This document shows positions 40,646 to 48,054 of a stretch of 64,000 nucleotides of DNA, piece after piece (within the stretch, counting starts at the first letter, position 1; the number at the start of each line of letters is the position of its first letter). This DNA comes from Kribbella steppae (GTDB taxonomy: Bacteria; Actinomycetota; Actinomycetes; Propionibacteriales; Kribbellaceae), in the NCBI RefSeq assembly GCF_004342025.1, contig NZ_SLWN01000007.1, positions 339,709-403,708 of the forward strand. Reading direction: 5' to 3'. Under the pieces are notes generated by a model. That model was not told where the DNA came from. It saw nothing but the letters and a program-made list of their open reading frames with translations, and searched no databases. The translations under genes were made by a program, and so were the position numbers.

Positions 40646-41586
40646 GCCAGGTCACTCTCCTTCGCCCGCAGCAGCCGCAACTGCACCAGCGAGACCACCG
40701 CGAGGATCGCGAACAGCACCATCGCCATGGCCGAGGCGTACCCGAAGTCGAACCGGGTGAACGCCCGCTCGTAGATGTAGTAGTAGATGACCCGGGTCGC
40801 GTTGATCGGACCGCCCTGCGTGGTCACGGCGACCGTGTCGAAGATCTGGAACGACCCGATCATGGTGACCACCAGGACCATCACCAGAACGGGCCGCAGC
40901 AGCGGCAGCGTGATCCGCCAGAACGACTTCCACTCGGACGCCCCGTCCACCTCGGCGGCCTCGTAGACGTACTTCGGAATCATCTGCAGCCCGGCGAACA
41001 CCAGCAGCGCGGTGTAGCCCATGTGCCGCCAGACGTTGATCCCGGCGATGGTCGGGATCGCCCACTGGGACTCACCGAAGAAGGCGACCGGATCGATCCC
41101 GAGGTACGTCAGGCCCTGGTTCACGATGCCGACCTGGAAGTCGAGCATCCAGTACCAGACCAGCGCCACCACCACGTTCGCGATCAGGTATGGCAGCAGG
41201 ATCACCGCCCGGACCGTGATCGACTGGGTCAGCCGGTACATCAGCATCGCGATACCGACCGCCAGGATCGTCTGGATCCCGATGTTGAGTACGACGTACT
41301 CGACCGTGACGACCAGCGCGTTCCAGAAGAAGCTGTCCTGGATCATCCGTTCGTAGTTGGCCAGCCCGTTGAAGTTCGGTGCGGACAACAGGCTGTACTC
41401 GGTGAAGCTCAGGTAGGCACCGCGGAGCGTCGGCCAGATGTAGAACACGACGAAGCCGAGGGTGGCCGGAGCCAGGAAGATCATCGCGACCTTCAGGTCT
41501 CCGAGGCTTCGCCGCCTGATGGGCGGCGCTGCCACATCCCCGTGACTTCGTCTTTTGTCGGGTGGTGCGTTGGTGGTCACGGTCAC
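40642..41586 (-). CDS. Sugar ABC transporter permease, MalF-like
   Basis: A 314-residue permease with an Arg-rich cytoplasmic N-terminus and six helices (first: MIFLAPATLGFVVFYIWPTL). The EAA loop is YEAAEVDGASEWKSFWRITLP. It pairs with the MalG-like protein encoded directly downstream. It starts 44 bases after the alpha-galactosidase stop. Confidence 0.94.
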   Translation of the reverse strand: MTVTTNAPPDKRRSHGDVAAPPIRRRSLGDLKVAMIFLAPATLGFVVFYIWPTLRGAYLSFTEYSLLSAPNFNGLANYERMIQDSFFWNALVVTVEYVVLNIGIQTILAVGIAMLMYRLTQSITVRAVILLPYLIANVVVALVWYWMLDFQVGIVNQGLTYLGIDPVAFFGESQWAIPTIAGINVWRHMGYTALLVFAGLQMIPKYVYEAAEVDGASEWKSFWRITLPLLRPVLVMVLVVTMIGSFQIFDTVAVTTQGGPINATRVIYYYIYERAFTRFDFGYASAMAMVLFAILAVVSLVQLRLLRAKESDLA

Positions 41587-41630
41587 GGGGATCTCCTTCT
41601 CGGTCGGCGATCCGGCTAGCGCCTGGACGG

Positions 41631-43754
41631 CTAGTCGATCGCAGTCACATCCAGCAAGATCGCGTTCTCAGGCCACTGGGCCGGGATCTGCACCCCGACC
41701 GTGGCGAGTGCTGCACCGTTCAGTTCCAACTGACCACCGTCGGTCCACCAGGACACCGAGCGCGACTCCGGTCCGGGTGTCGCCGTCTTGTTCACCCGGT
41801 ACGTCCGGTTCGGGTCGAGACCCGGGAGCCGGACCCGGCCGACGGCCGACGTGATCGGTTGGGTCAGCTGTACGGCGGCGTACACAGCGCGCGAACCGTC
41901 CTGCGCGACCACGCCGTGCAGCAGGAAGTCGTTCGGACCGCGGTCGGCGCGGACCACGCGGCCGGTGTGCAGCAGCGGCCGGAGTTCCTTGTGCAAGGCA
42001 ACCCAGCCGGCCAGTTCTGCGCGCTCCTCCGCGCTTGCGGACGCGATGTCCCACTCGATACCGAAGTGGCCGAACAGGGCGGTGATCGCGCGGAACGACA
42101 GCGCCTGGGTGCGGCCGGTGGTGTGTGCCCGCGGCGGACCGACGTGGCAGCCGATCAGCTCCGGCGGCAGCAGCAGTTGGGTGTAGCGCTGGATCTTCTG
42201 GCGCTCGAGCGCGTCGTTGCTGTCGCTGCCCCAGACCCGGTCGGTGCGCTCCAGGATACCGAGGTCGACGCGGGCGCCGCCGGACGAGCAGGACTCGATC
42301 TCCAGCCCCGGGTGCCGCCGCTTGAGCTCGTCGATCAGCCGGTACACCGCGAGCGTCTGCGCGTGGATGCCGGCCGTCCCGGTCAGTTGGTTTCCGCCGT
42401 CGACGAAGTCGCGGTTGTGGTCCCACTTCAGGTACGCGATGTCGTACTCGTTCAGCAGCGCGTCGAGCCGCTCGAGGATGTAGTCGTACGCCGCCGGCAC
42501 GCCGAGGTTGAGGCCTTGCTGGTGCCGCGCTGTCGGTGGCATCCGGTTGCCGGTGGCAAGAATCCAGTCGGGGTGCTCCCGGGCCAGGTCGGAGTCCGGG
42601 TTCACCATCTCCGGCTCGACCCAGAGCCCGAACTGTAGGCCGAGCCCCTTCACGTGGTCGACCAGCGGGTGCAGACCCTTCGGCCAGATCTCCTCGTCGA
42701 CGTACCAGTCGCCGAGCCCGGCGTGGTCGTCACGCCGGCCACGGAACCAGCCGTCGTCCAGCACGAACCGCTCGGCGCCGACCTCGGCGGCCGCGTCCGC
42801 GAGCGCCTTCAGCTTGTCCAGATCGAGGTTGAAGTAGACGGCTTCCCAGGTGTTCAGTACGACGGGACGCTCGGTCTGCGGGTGGTTGTCCCGAGCCCGC
42901 AGGAACTCGTGGAAGCGAGTCGACAGCCGGTCGAGGCCGACGCCGTACGAACCGTAGATCCACGGCGTGCTGTAGGTGCCCTGTGCTTCCAGCCGGCCCT
43001 CGCCGGGCAACAGCAGTTCGCCGCCGCCGATCACGCCGTACCCGCTCATGCCGCGCTCGGCGTAGGACCGGTGGTTACCACTCCAGGCGGTGTGCACGGC
43101 CCAGATCTCGCCGGTGCCGAAGTCGAAGCCGGGCGTTCCCGCGATCAGCAGCAGAGTGGCGTCGGCGCCGGTGCGGCCGCGGCGGTTGTCGCGGATGTGC
43201 GCGCCCTGCGTGAACTCGTGCCGCTGCGGGTGCCGCTCACCGATGTGCCGGCCGGTCATGTCGAGCAGCTCGGTCGCCTCGGTCGGGACCGGCAGCGCGA
43301 GCACCAGCCCGTCCACCGTGTACGGCGTCCCGCCGGTGTTGGTCAGGTCCGCCTTGGCCCGGACCAGACCGGAGTCGGTCAGCTCGATGGTGAGGCGGAT
43401 TGTCAGCGCGGCCTCGACGTCCTCGGCGTCGACCTGCACGGTGTTGCCGGTCTGCGCGACGCTGGTCAGCCGGAAGCTCGCGGAGAAGTTCTGGCCGTCG
43501 CGGTGGCCGCTCAGGCCCGGCAGGCCGAACCAGCCGGCCGCGTACTCCGGCACGATCGCGACCGGAAGGTTGTCGTCGAGACCGTTGCCGTACTGAACCG
43601 CACCGGCCCCACGCCTCAGTTCCAGCAGAGCTTTCCCGGTCAGCTCGCCGAGATCCGCGCCCCAGTGCAGGACGGACGGAAGGGCGGGACCAGAGCAGTC
43701 CAGCACCAGACTGACCCCGGCAGCCCGGAGCTGCAGCACCTCGATGTTCGACAC
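41631..43754 (-). CDS. Alpha-galactosidase, glycoside hydrolase family 36
   Basis: Releases terminal alpha-galactose from raffinose-type sugars; retaining mechanism. The 707 residues cover an N-terminal beta domain, a catalytic barrel (FVLDDGWFRGRRDD, LQFGLWVEPEMVNPDSDL) and a C-terminal beta domain. The nucleophile is the Asp in YLKWDHNRD, and the acid/base is the Asp in VWGSDSNDALER, after CSSGGARVDLG. No signal peptide, so it acts on imported sugar. GTG start. It heads the operon with the importer genes. A strong promoter (TTGACA plus TAAATA/AATAGT) lies upstream. Confidence 0.95.
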   Translation of the reverse strand: MSNIEVLQLRAAGVSLVLDCSGPALPSVLHWGADLGELTGKALLELRRGAGAVQYGNGLDDNLPVAIVPEYAAGWFGLPGLSGHRDGQNFSASFRLTSVAQTGNTVQVDAEDVEAALTIRLTIELTDSGLVRAKADLTNTGGTPYTVDGLVLALPVPTEATELLDMTGRHIGERHPQRHEFTQGAHIRDNRRGRTGADATLLLIAGTPGFDFGTGEIWAVHTAWSGNHRSYAERGMSGYGVIGGGELLLPGEGRLEAQGTYSTPWIYGSYGVGLDRLSTRFHEFLRARDNHPQTERPVVLNTWEAVYFNLDLDKLKALADAAAEVGAERFVLDDGWFRGRRDDHAGLGDWYVDEEIWPKGLHPLVDHVKGLGLQFGLWVEPEMVNPDSDLAREHPDWILATGNRMPPTARHQQGLNLGVPAAYDYILERLDALLNEYDIAYLKWDHNRDFVDGGNQLTGTAGIHAQTLAVYRLIDELKRRHPGLEIESCSSGGARVDLGILERTDRVWGSDSNDALERQKIQRYTQLLLPPELIGCHVGPPRAHTTGRTQALSFRAITALFGHFGIEWDIASASAEERAELAGWVALHKELRPLLHTGRVVRADRGPNDFLLHGVVAQDGSRAVYAAVQLTQPITSAVGRVRLPGLDPNRTYRVNKTATPGPESRSVSWWTDGGQLELNGAALATVGVQIPAQWPENAILLDVTAID

Positions 43755-43794
43755 TGTTGATTCACTCTGCTTTCTGATTGATTTCAGGACGGAA

Positions 43795-43822
43795 CTATTT
43801 ACCCCGTCAGCCCGGATGTCAA
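43795..43822 (-). promoter_or_regulatory. Promoter of the alpha-galactosidase operon
   Basis: Read on the minus strand, a consensus -35 TTGACA (43817-43822) is followed after 15 bases by TAAATA, or after 17 by AATAGT. Just upstream, TTAAG-N7-CTTAA (43835-43851) forms a dyad that may be the operator. Confidence 0.6.
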
Positions 43823-43853
43823 TGCTTCACGAAGTTAAGTAAATACCTTAAGC

Positions 43854-43874
43854 CTGGGCAGGCTTCCTGCCCAG
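43854..43874 (-). terminator. Hairpin terminator of the nucleotidyltransferase gene
   Basis: Perfect 9-base stem CTGGGCAGG/CCTGCCCAG with a 3-base loop, about 25 bases beyond the nucleotidyltransferase stop and upstream of the galactosidase promoter. Confidence 0.75.
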
Positions 43875-43898
43875 AGCTCTGGCAACCGCTCTCCGCAC

Positions 43899-44819
43899 TC
43901 AGCTGGAGAGGCTCGCGCTCCTCTTCCGGACCGATCTGAGCCAGGCATCGACGCGCGCGACATCCGGTGTCGCCGGGAGAACCGTCCTCCGCAAGGCGCT
44001 GTCGAGCTCCTCGTGCAGACCGAGTCGCCAGCTCTCGACCTCGTCCCACGAGAGCTCGCCACGCTTGACCGCGAGCAGACGCTCCCGCTGAGGGCCGACG
44101 TCAACGACGAGCCTGGCCTCCAGCAGCAGGCTGCGGGCCGCGAGCAGCAGCCGGATCAGATGCATGACGTGCTTCCACTTCGGTGCACCGTCGCGACGGA
44201 AGTCCGCCTCCAGCTTCTTGAACTGGCTGAGGACATAGCCGGAGTACGTCTGGTAGGCCAACTGAGAGAGGAAGGCCTCGCGCAGTCCGATCAGTTCCTC
44301 GCCGAGCGGCGTCTGCCGGACGACGAGCGGCGAGTGCAGCACCTCGAGAAGGTTCGGGTTGGCCTTCAGCGCGAGTTCGCAGAACCGCTCGACCTCCCAC
44401 GAGAACCACTCCGGCTCCGGACCGTCCACATGCGTCGGCGGCTTGGCCAGCGACCAGAAGGACTCGGTCGGCGCGACGTAGACGCCGCGGGTGTCGGTGT
44501 CCGAGGCGTCGGTGTCCAGGCCGAACGCCCGCGATCCGACGACCGCGGCGTAGATCGTGTGCTCTCGGACCAACCGGTCGCCGTCGGGCTGGTCCAGTTC
44601 GATCGCTTCGTCCTGGTACGCCGTACGCAGGCTGAGCTGATCGCGACGCGCCACCGTCTCCCGGCCGTCGACGAGCCGCACCGTGTAGCGGCCGTCCGGG
44701 GTTACGCCGGCGACACGGCCGGTTGCCCCGCGTTGCACCGTACCGCCCTGATCGTCGGGCGTGGCGACGCGGATCACCACCTGGGTCCCCACCGGCAACT
44801 GCGGCCCTCGGACTGACAT
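43899..44819 (-). CDS. Nucleotidyltransferase-fold protein (RlaP/YcgL-like)
   Basis: A 306-residue protein. The catalytic motif of the polymerase-beta superfamily is present: VVGSRAFGLDTDASDTDTRG, with the two metal-binding Asp. The following WSWE-like and ANPNLLEVLHSP regions match the group of predicted nucleotidyltransferases that includes B. subtilis YcgL and the RNA-repair-associated RlaP (from memory). The first 80 residues form an added SH3/KOW-like beta segment (GTQVVIRVATPDDQ, GRYTVRLVDG). ATG at 44819 is the first start past the repeat. It probably acts on RNA or nucleotides. Confidence 0.8.
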   Translation of the reverse strand: MSVRGPQLPVGTQVVIRVATPDDQGGTVQRGATGRVAGVTPDGRYTVRLVDGRETVARRDQLSLRTAYQDEAIELDQPDGDRLVREHTIYAAVVGSRAFGLDTDASDTDTRGVYVAPTESFWSLAKPPTHVDGPEPEWFSWEVERFCELALKANPNLLEVLHSPLVVRQTPLGEELIGLREAFLSQLAYQTYSGYVLSQFKKLEADFRRDGAPKWKHVMHLIRLLLAARSLLLEARLVVDVGPQRERLLAVKRGELSWDEVESWRLGLHEELDSALRRTVLPATPDVARVDAWLRSVRKRSASLSS

Positions 44820-44838
44820 GCCGCACATGCTGTCATCG

Positions 44839-44931
44839 GCGGACGCCCAGGCCATCACAATTACCGCCCACTGCGCGCCCCGAGCGTGCCGGCCGGCAAT
44901 GGCGGTCGATTGGAATGGCCCTGCGGTCCGC
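44839..44931. repeat. 93-bp palindromic repeat, copy 3 (degenerate)
   Basis: Same 93-base length as copy 1. The left arm (44839-44860) differs from the consensus by a swapped CG/GC. The right arm (44910-44931) has four changes, so pairing is weakened. An inner ACCGCC/GGCGGT pair remains. Unlike the other copies it lies between divergent promoters. Confidence 0.75.
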
Positions 44932-44937
44932 GCTCTA

Positions 44938-44957
44938 TTGACAAATTTTTCTGTCAA
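44938..44957. promoter_or_regulatory. Dyad TTGACA-N8-TGTCAA before the ArsR-type gene
   Basis: A 6-base inverted repeat around an A/T-rich centre, directly touching the GTG start of the regulator. Probable autoregulatory operator. TTGACA could also act as a -35 element if translation starts later. Confidence 0.6.
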
Positions 44958-45554
44958 GTGGAATCTGAGGGTGTGCTGGGATATGTGGAGGAGCCGGAGA
45001 AGGTCCGGATGGCGCTGTCGCCGATCCGGCGGCAACTGCTCGACCTCCTCCGGGAGCCCTCGTCGGCGACCCAGCTCGCGGCCGCGCTGGAGCTGCCCCG
45101 GCAACGGGTGAACTACCACCTGCGCGAGCTGGAGAAGGTCGGGCTGATCGAACTGGTCGAGGAGCGGCAGCGGCGCGGGTTCACCGAGCGGATCCTGCGC
45201 GCGTCCGCCGCGACCCTGGTGGTCGATCCGGCGGTGATGGGCCGCGCGTTCAGCACGATCCAGGACCAGTACGCCGCCGAGCACCTGGTGGACGTTGCCG
45301 CCGGCACCGTTCGGGACGTGGCCCGGATGCAGACCAAGGCCGACGCCGCGGGCAAGCGACTGCTCACGTTCACGCTCGAGGCCGAGGTGCGGTTCGCCGA
45401 GCCGGCCGACGTGCACCGGTTCACCGACGCGCTGACCGCGGCGATCCGACGGACCGTCGAGGAGTTCGACGCCGAGGGCGGTCGCCCGTACCGGCTGATC
45501 GCGGGCGGCCATCCGGCTGCCCGCCGTACCGAAGACACGGGAGTGCAGGCATGA
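44958..45554 (+). CDS. ArsR-type winged-helix regulator
   Basis: A 198-residue regulator with an N-terminal winged helix (ALSPIRRQLLDLLREPSSATQ, then LAAALELPRQRVNYHLRELEKVG) and a C-terminal alpha/beta domain of about 110 residues. It lacks metal-binding Cys. It is coupled to the SRPBCC gene (ATGA overlap), a common pairing of ArsR regulators. The start is uncertain: GTG at 44958 touches the dyad, and ATG at 45009 has GGAG 8 bases upstream. Confidence 0.85.
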   Translation: MESEGVLGYVEEPEKVRMALSPIRRQLLDLLREPSSATQLAAALELPRQRVNYHLRELEKVGLIELVEERQRRGFTERILRASAATLVVDPAVMGRAFSTIQDQYAAEHLVDVAAGTVRDVARMQTKADAAGKRLLTFTLEAEVRFAEPADVHRFTDALTAAIRRTVEEFDAEGGRPYRLIAGGHPAARRTEDTGVQA

Positions 45555-46276
45555 GCGAGGACAGACCGCGGATCGCGGTGACCGTGGCCGCGCCGGTCGA
45601 GGCGGTGTGGGACGCGATGCGGAACAAGGAGAAGATCCGGCACTGGCACGGCTGGGAGTACGAGGGCACCGAGGGCGGCGCCGGCCTGGAGGAGGAGATC
45701 GACCTGATCTACTTCACCCAGGTCACGGCCGACGAGGCGAGTGGGATCCTCACCCTCGGGAACGGCGACGAGTTCGTGGTCGAGGCGGTCGAGGGCGGAT
45801 CGCGGATCACCTTGACGCGAGCGCCGTACGGCGCCAACCCCGAGTGGGACGCGTACTACGACGACGTCACCGAGGGCTGGATCACGTTCCTGCACCAGTT
45901 GCGGTTCGCGATGGAGCTTCACCCGGGAGAGCCGCGGCGGACGCTGTTCTACTCGGGCTCCGGCGCTCGCTCGCCGATCGTGGAACTTGGGGTGGACCTG
46001 CAGCCGGGAGGTACGCCGTACGAGCTGGAGCTGATCGGTGAGCCGGCGAAGGGCGAGGTGTGGTTCACGTCCGAGCACCAGGTCGGCCTGACCGTCGACG
46101 GCTGGGGCAACGGCCTACTCGTCCTCAGCCACGTCCCGCCGTCGGAGAAGAAGCCGGACGGCGCCTCGATGGCGATCCTGAGCATGTACGGCGACGTCGA
46201 CCGCGACTCTCTTGACCAGCGCTGGAAGACCTGGTGGGAGTCCCGCTACCCAGCCCCGCTCGACCTCGGTGGCTGA
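45551..46276 (+). CDS. SRPBCC (AHSA1-like) domain protein
   Basis: A 241-residue protein with an N-terminal START-like lipid/ligand-binding fold (VTVAAPVEAVWDAMRNKEKIRHW ... VEGGSRITLTRAPYG) that fills about 130 residues, and a C-terminal extension of similar size. Partner of the ArsR regulator. It may bind the small molecule that the regulator senses; the ligand is unknown. Confidence 0.85.
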   Translation: MSEDRPRIAVTVAAPVEAVWDAMRNKEKIRHWHGWEYEGTEGGAGLEEEIDLIYFTQVTADEASGILTLGNGDEFVVEAVEGGSRITLTRAPYGANPEWDAYYDDVTEGWITFLHQLRFAMELHPGEPRRTLFYSGSGARSPIVELGVDLQPGGTPYELELIGEPAKGEVWFTSEHQVGLTVDGWGNGLLVLSHVPPSEKKPDGASMAILSMYGDVDRDSLDQRWKTWWESRYPAPLDLGG

Positions 46277-46280
46277 CTGA

Positions 46281-46387
46281 CAGGGACCGAAGGACAGGAG
46301 GTGTCTCCCGTCTCGCGCTCAGTTCACGCTCCGTTTCGGCGGCACGTTGGGTCCTGGGGCCACTACCTCCTGTCCTTCGGTTCCCTG
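46281..46387. repeat. 107-base hairpin with 22/23-base arms
   Basis: Left arm 46281-46302 (CAGGGACCGAAGGACAGG...) pairs with 46365-46387 over its whole length except for one bulged base. It starts 4 bases after the SRPBCC stop. The loop is about 62 bases. Sequence differs from the 93-bp repeat family, but size and placement are the same. Probably a terminator or inserted palindromic element. Confidence 0.8.
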
Positions 46388-46522
46388 ACGCCCCGGTGAC
46401 AGGGCGCAAAGGTGCCAGCACTCTCGGTCTACCTTTCGTGGTTACCCGGGAGTACATTCTCGCCACGGTGACCGGCACGGGGGTCCGGGCGGTCACCGAT
46501 CTCCGGCGAGAGAGGCCTTCCG

Positions 46523-47725
46523 GTGAAGATTCCGCCCCGCTCTTTTTCGGTAACCGCAGTTCTCGTGCTCTCCATGACTGGGCTCGGCCTGGTCGCAACC
46601 CCGGCGCAGGCCGATGGCCCCGGGTCCGGTACGCCGTACGTCGTGACGGTCGGCGACTCGTACATCTCGGGTGAGGCCGGTCGCTGGGCCGGCAGCTCGA
46701 ACAACTCCGAAGCCCCGGCCGACGCGCTCGGTGCGCACGCGTATCACGACAACGCGAGCGGTACCGCCGAGCTGATCCCGAGGTGCCACCGCAGCCGCTC
46801 CGCCGAGGGGTACATCGGCGGCGGGGTCGGCGGACTGAACCTGGCCTGCTCGGGTGCCCGCACCACGACGAGCACCGGCGACTACTTCAAGCCCGGGATC
46901 GACTTCTACGACGACGGCGCCGGGCATCTCGGTCAGGCGAAGATGCTGCAGCAGTTCGCCACGACCCACAACGTGAAACAGGTGGTCGTGTCGATCGGCG
47001 GCAACGACTTCAACTTCGCCTCGATCGTGACGCAATGCGTGACGGACTTCCTGCTGTCGCCGTCGTGGAACCCGGATTACTGCAAGGACGACTCCTCGGT
47101 GGTTGCGAACTTCACCTCCGCCAACGTGACCGCCGTACGAGGCCGGATCGCGACCGCCTTCCAGAACATCCGTACCGCCATGCAGAACGCCGGCTACTCC
47201 GACGGCGGGTGGACGCTGCTCGTGCAGACCTATCCGTCGCCGCTGCCGCCCGGCAGCGGGATCCGGTACGGCCAGAGCGGTTACTCCCGGCAGAGCGTCG
47301 GCGGCTGCGGCTTCTGGAACGCGGACGCCGACTGGGCGAACAGCACCGCGCTCACCACCATCAACACCACAGTCCGCGCGGCGATCGGCCAGTCGGGGCT
47401 GCCCAACGCGCGACTGCTCGAACTGCAGTCAGCCTTCAACGGCAGGCGGCTGTGTGAGAAGACGGTTGGGCTGTACGAAGAGGTCGGCCTGAGCTCCTGG
47501 ACCCAATCGACCGCCGTCGACAAGACCGAGTGGATCAACCAGATCCGCACGGTGACGACGGTCGGCTCCAACTACTACCTCCAGGAATCCCTCCACCCCA
47601 ACTACTGGGGCCAACTGGCCACCCGCTCCTGCGTACGCCAGGCCTACACCCAGAACCGCGGCGGCACCTGCACCATCTCCGGCGCAGGCCTCCTCAACGG
47701 CGAACCCCGCATGACCCTCAACTGA
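46523..47725 (+). CDS. Secreted SGNH/GDSL-family hydrolase
   Basis: A 400-residue exported lipase/esterase. The signal peptide spans about residues 1-31 (cleavage after ATPAQA). Block I GDSYISGEAG carries the nucleophile Ser, GGNDFNF is block III, and the C-terminal SLHPNYWGQ holds the catalytic Asp/His region (here LHPN with His). Eight or more Cys suggest disulfides, as in Streptomyces extracellular members. GTG start with GAGAGAGG 7 bases upstream. The long hairpin precedes it and a repeat array follows. Confidence 0.9.
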   Translation: MKIPPRSFSVTAVLVLSMTGLGLVATPAQADGPGSGTPYVVTVGDSYISGEAGRWAGSSNNSEAPADALGAHAYHDNASGTAELIPRCHRSRSAEGYIGGGVGGLNLACSGARTTTSTGDYFKPGIDFYDDGAGHLGQAKMLQQFATTHNVKQVVVSIGGNDFNFASIVTQCVTDFLLSPSWNPDYCKDDSSVVANFTSANVTAVRGRIATAFQNIRTAMQNAGYSDGGWTLLVQTYPSPLPPGSGIRYGQSGYSRQSVGGCGFWNADADWANSTALTTINTTVRAAIGQSGLPNARLLELQSAFNGRRLCEKTVGLYEEVGLSSWTQSTAVDKTEWINQIRTVTTVGSNYYLQESLHPNYWGQLATRSCVRQAYTQNRGGTCTISGAGLLNGEPRMTLN

Positions 47726-47730
47726 CAGCT

Positions 47731-47955
47731 CACGTACGGCGGCCTCGCCCGGGGCCGCCGTACGGCGGGACGTCGCGGGCGCCCGTACGGCGGAATCTCG
47801 CGGGGCCGCCCGTACGGCGGGATCTCGCGGGGCCGCCCGTACGGCGGGATGTCGCGGGCCGCCCGTACGGCGGGATCTCGCGGGGCCGCCCGTACGGCGG
47901 GATGTCGCGGGCCGCCCGTACGGCGGGATCTCGCGGGGCCGTCGGTACGGTGGGA
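47731..47955. repeat. Tandem array of a 26/27-base unit with GTACGGCGGG core
   Basis: GTACGG occurs nine times, at 47734, 47760, 47785, 47812, 47839, 47865, 47892, 47918 and 47945, so the spacing alternates between 26 and 27 (once 25). Each unit contains the palindrome CCGCCCGTACGGCGGG followed by ATCTCGCGGG or ATGTCGCGGG. It fills the 329-base gap between the SGNH and FHA genes. Confidence 0.9.
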
Positions 47956-48054
47956 TCGAGTGTGACGAGGCTCATGGGGGCGGGGCGCTCTGGACCGGGT
48001 GTGGGTCGGGCAGGCACAATCGCGCAGACGGGTTGGCTGCCGGGTGGAGTGTGA

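Noticed and set aside
47731..47955. CRISPR array (regular 26/27-base spacing)
   Set aside because: The whole unit is repeated, with no variable spacer between repeats, and no cas genes adjoin.
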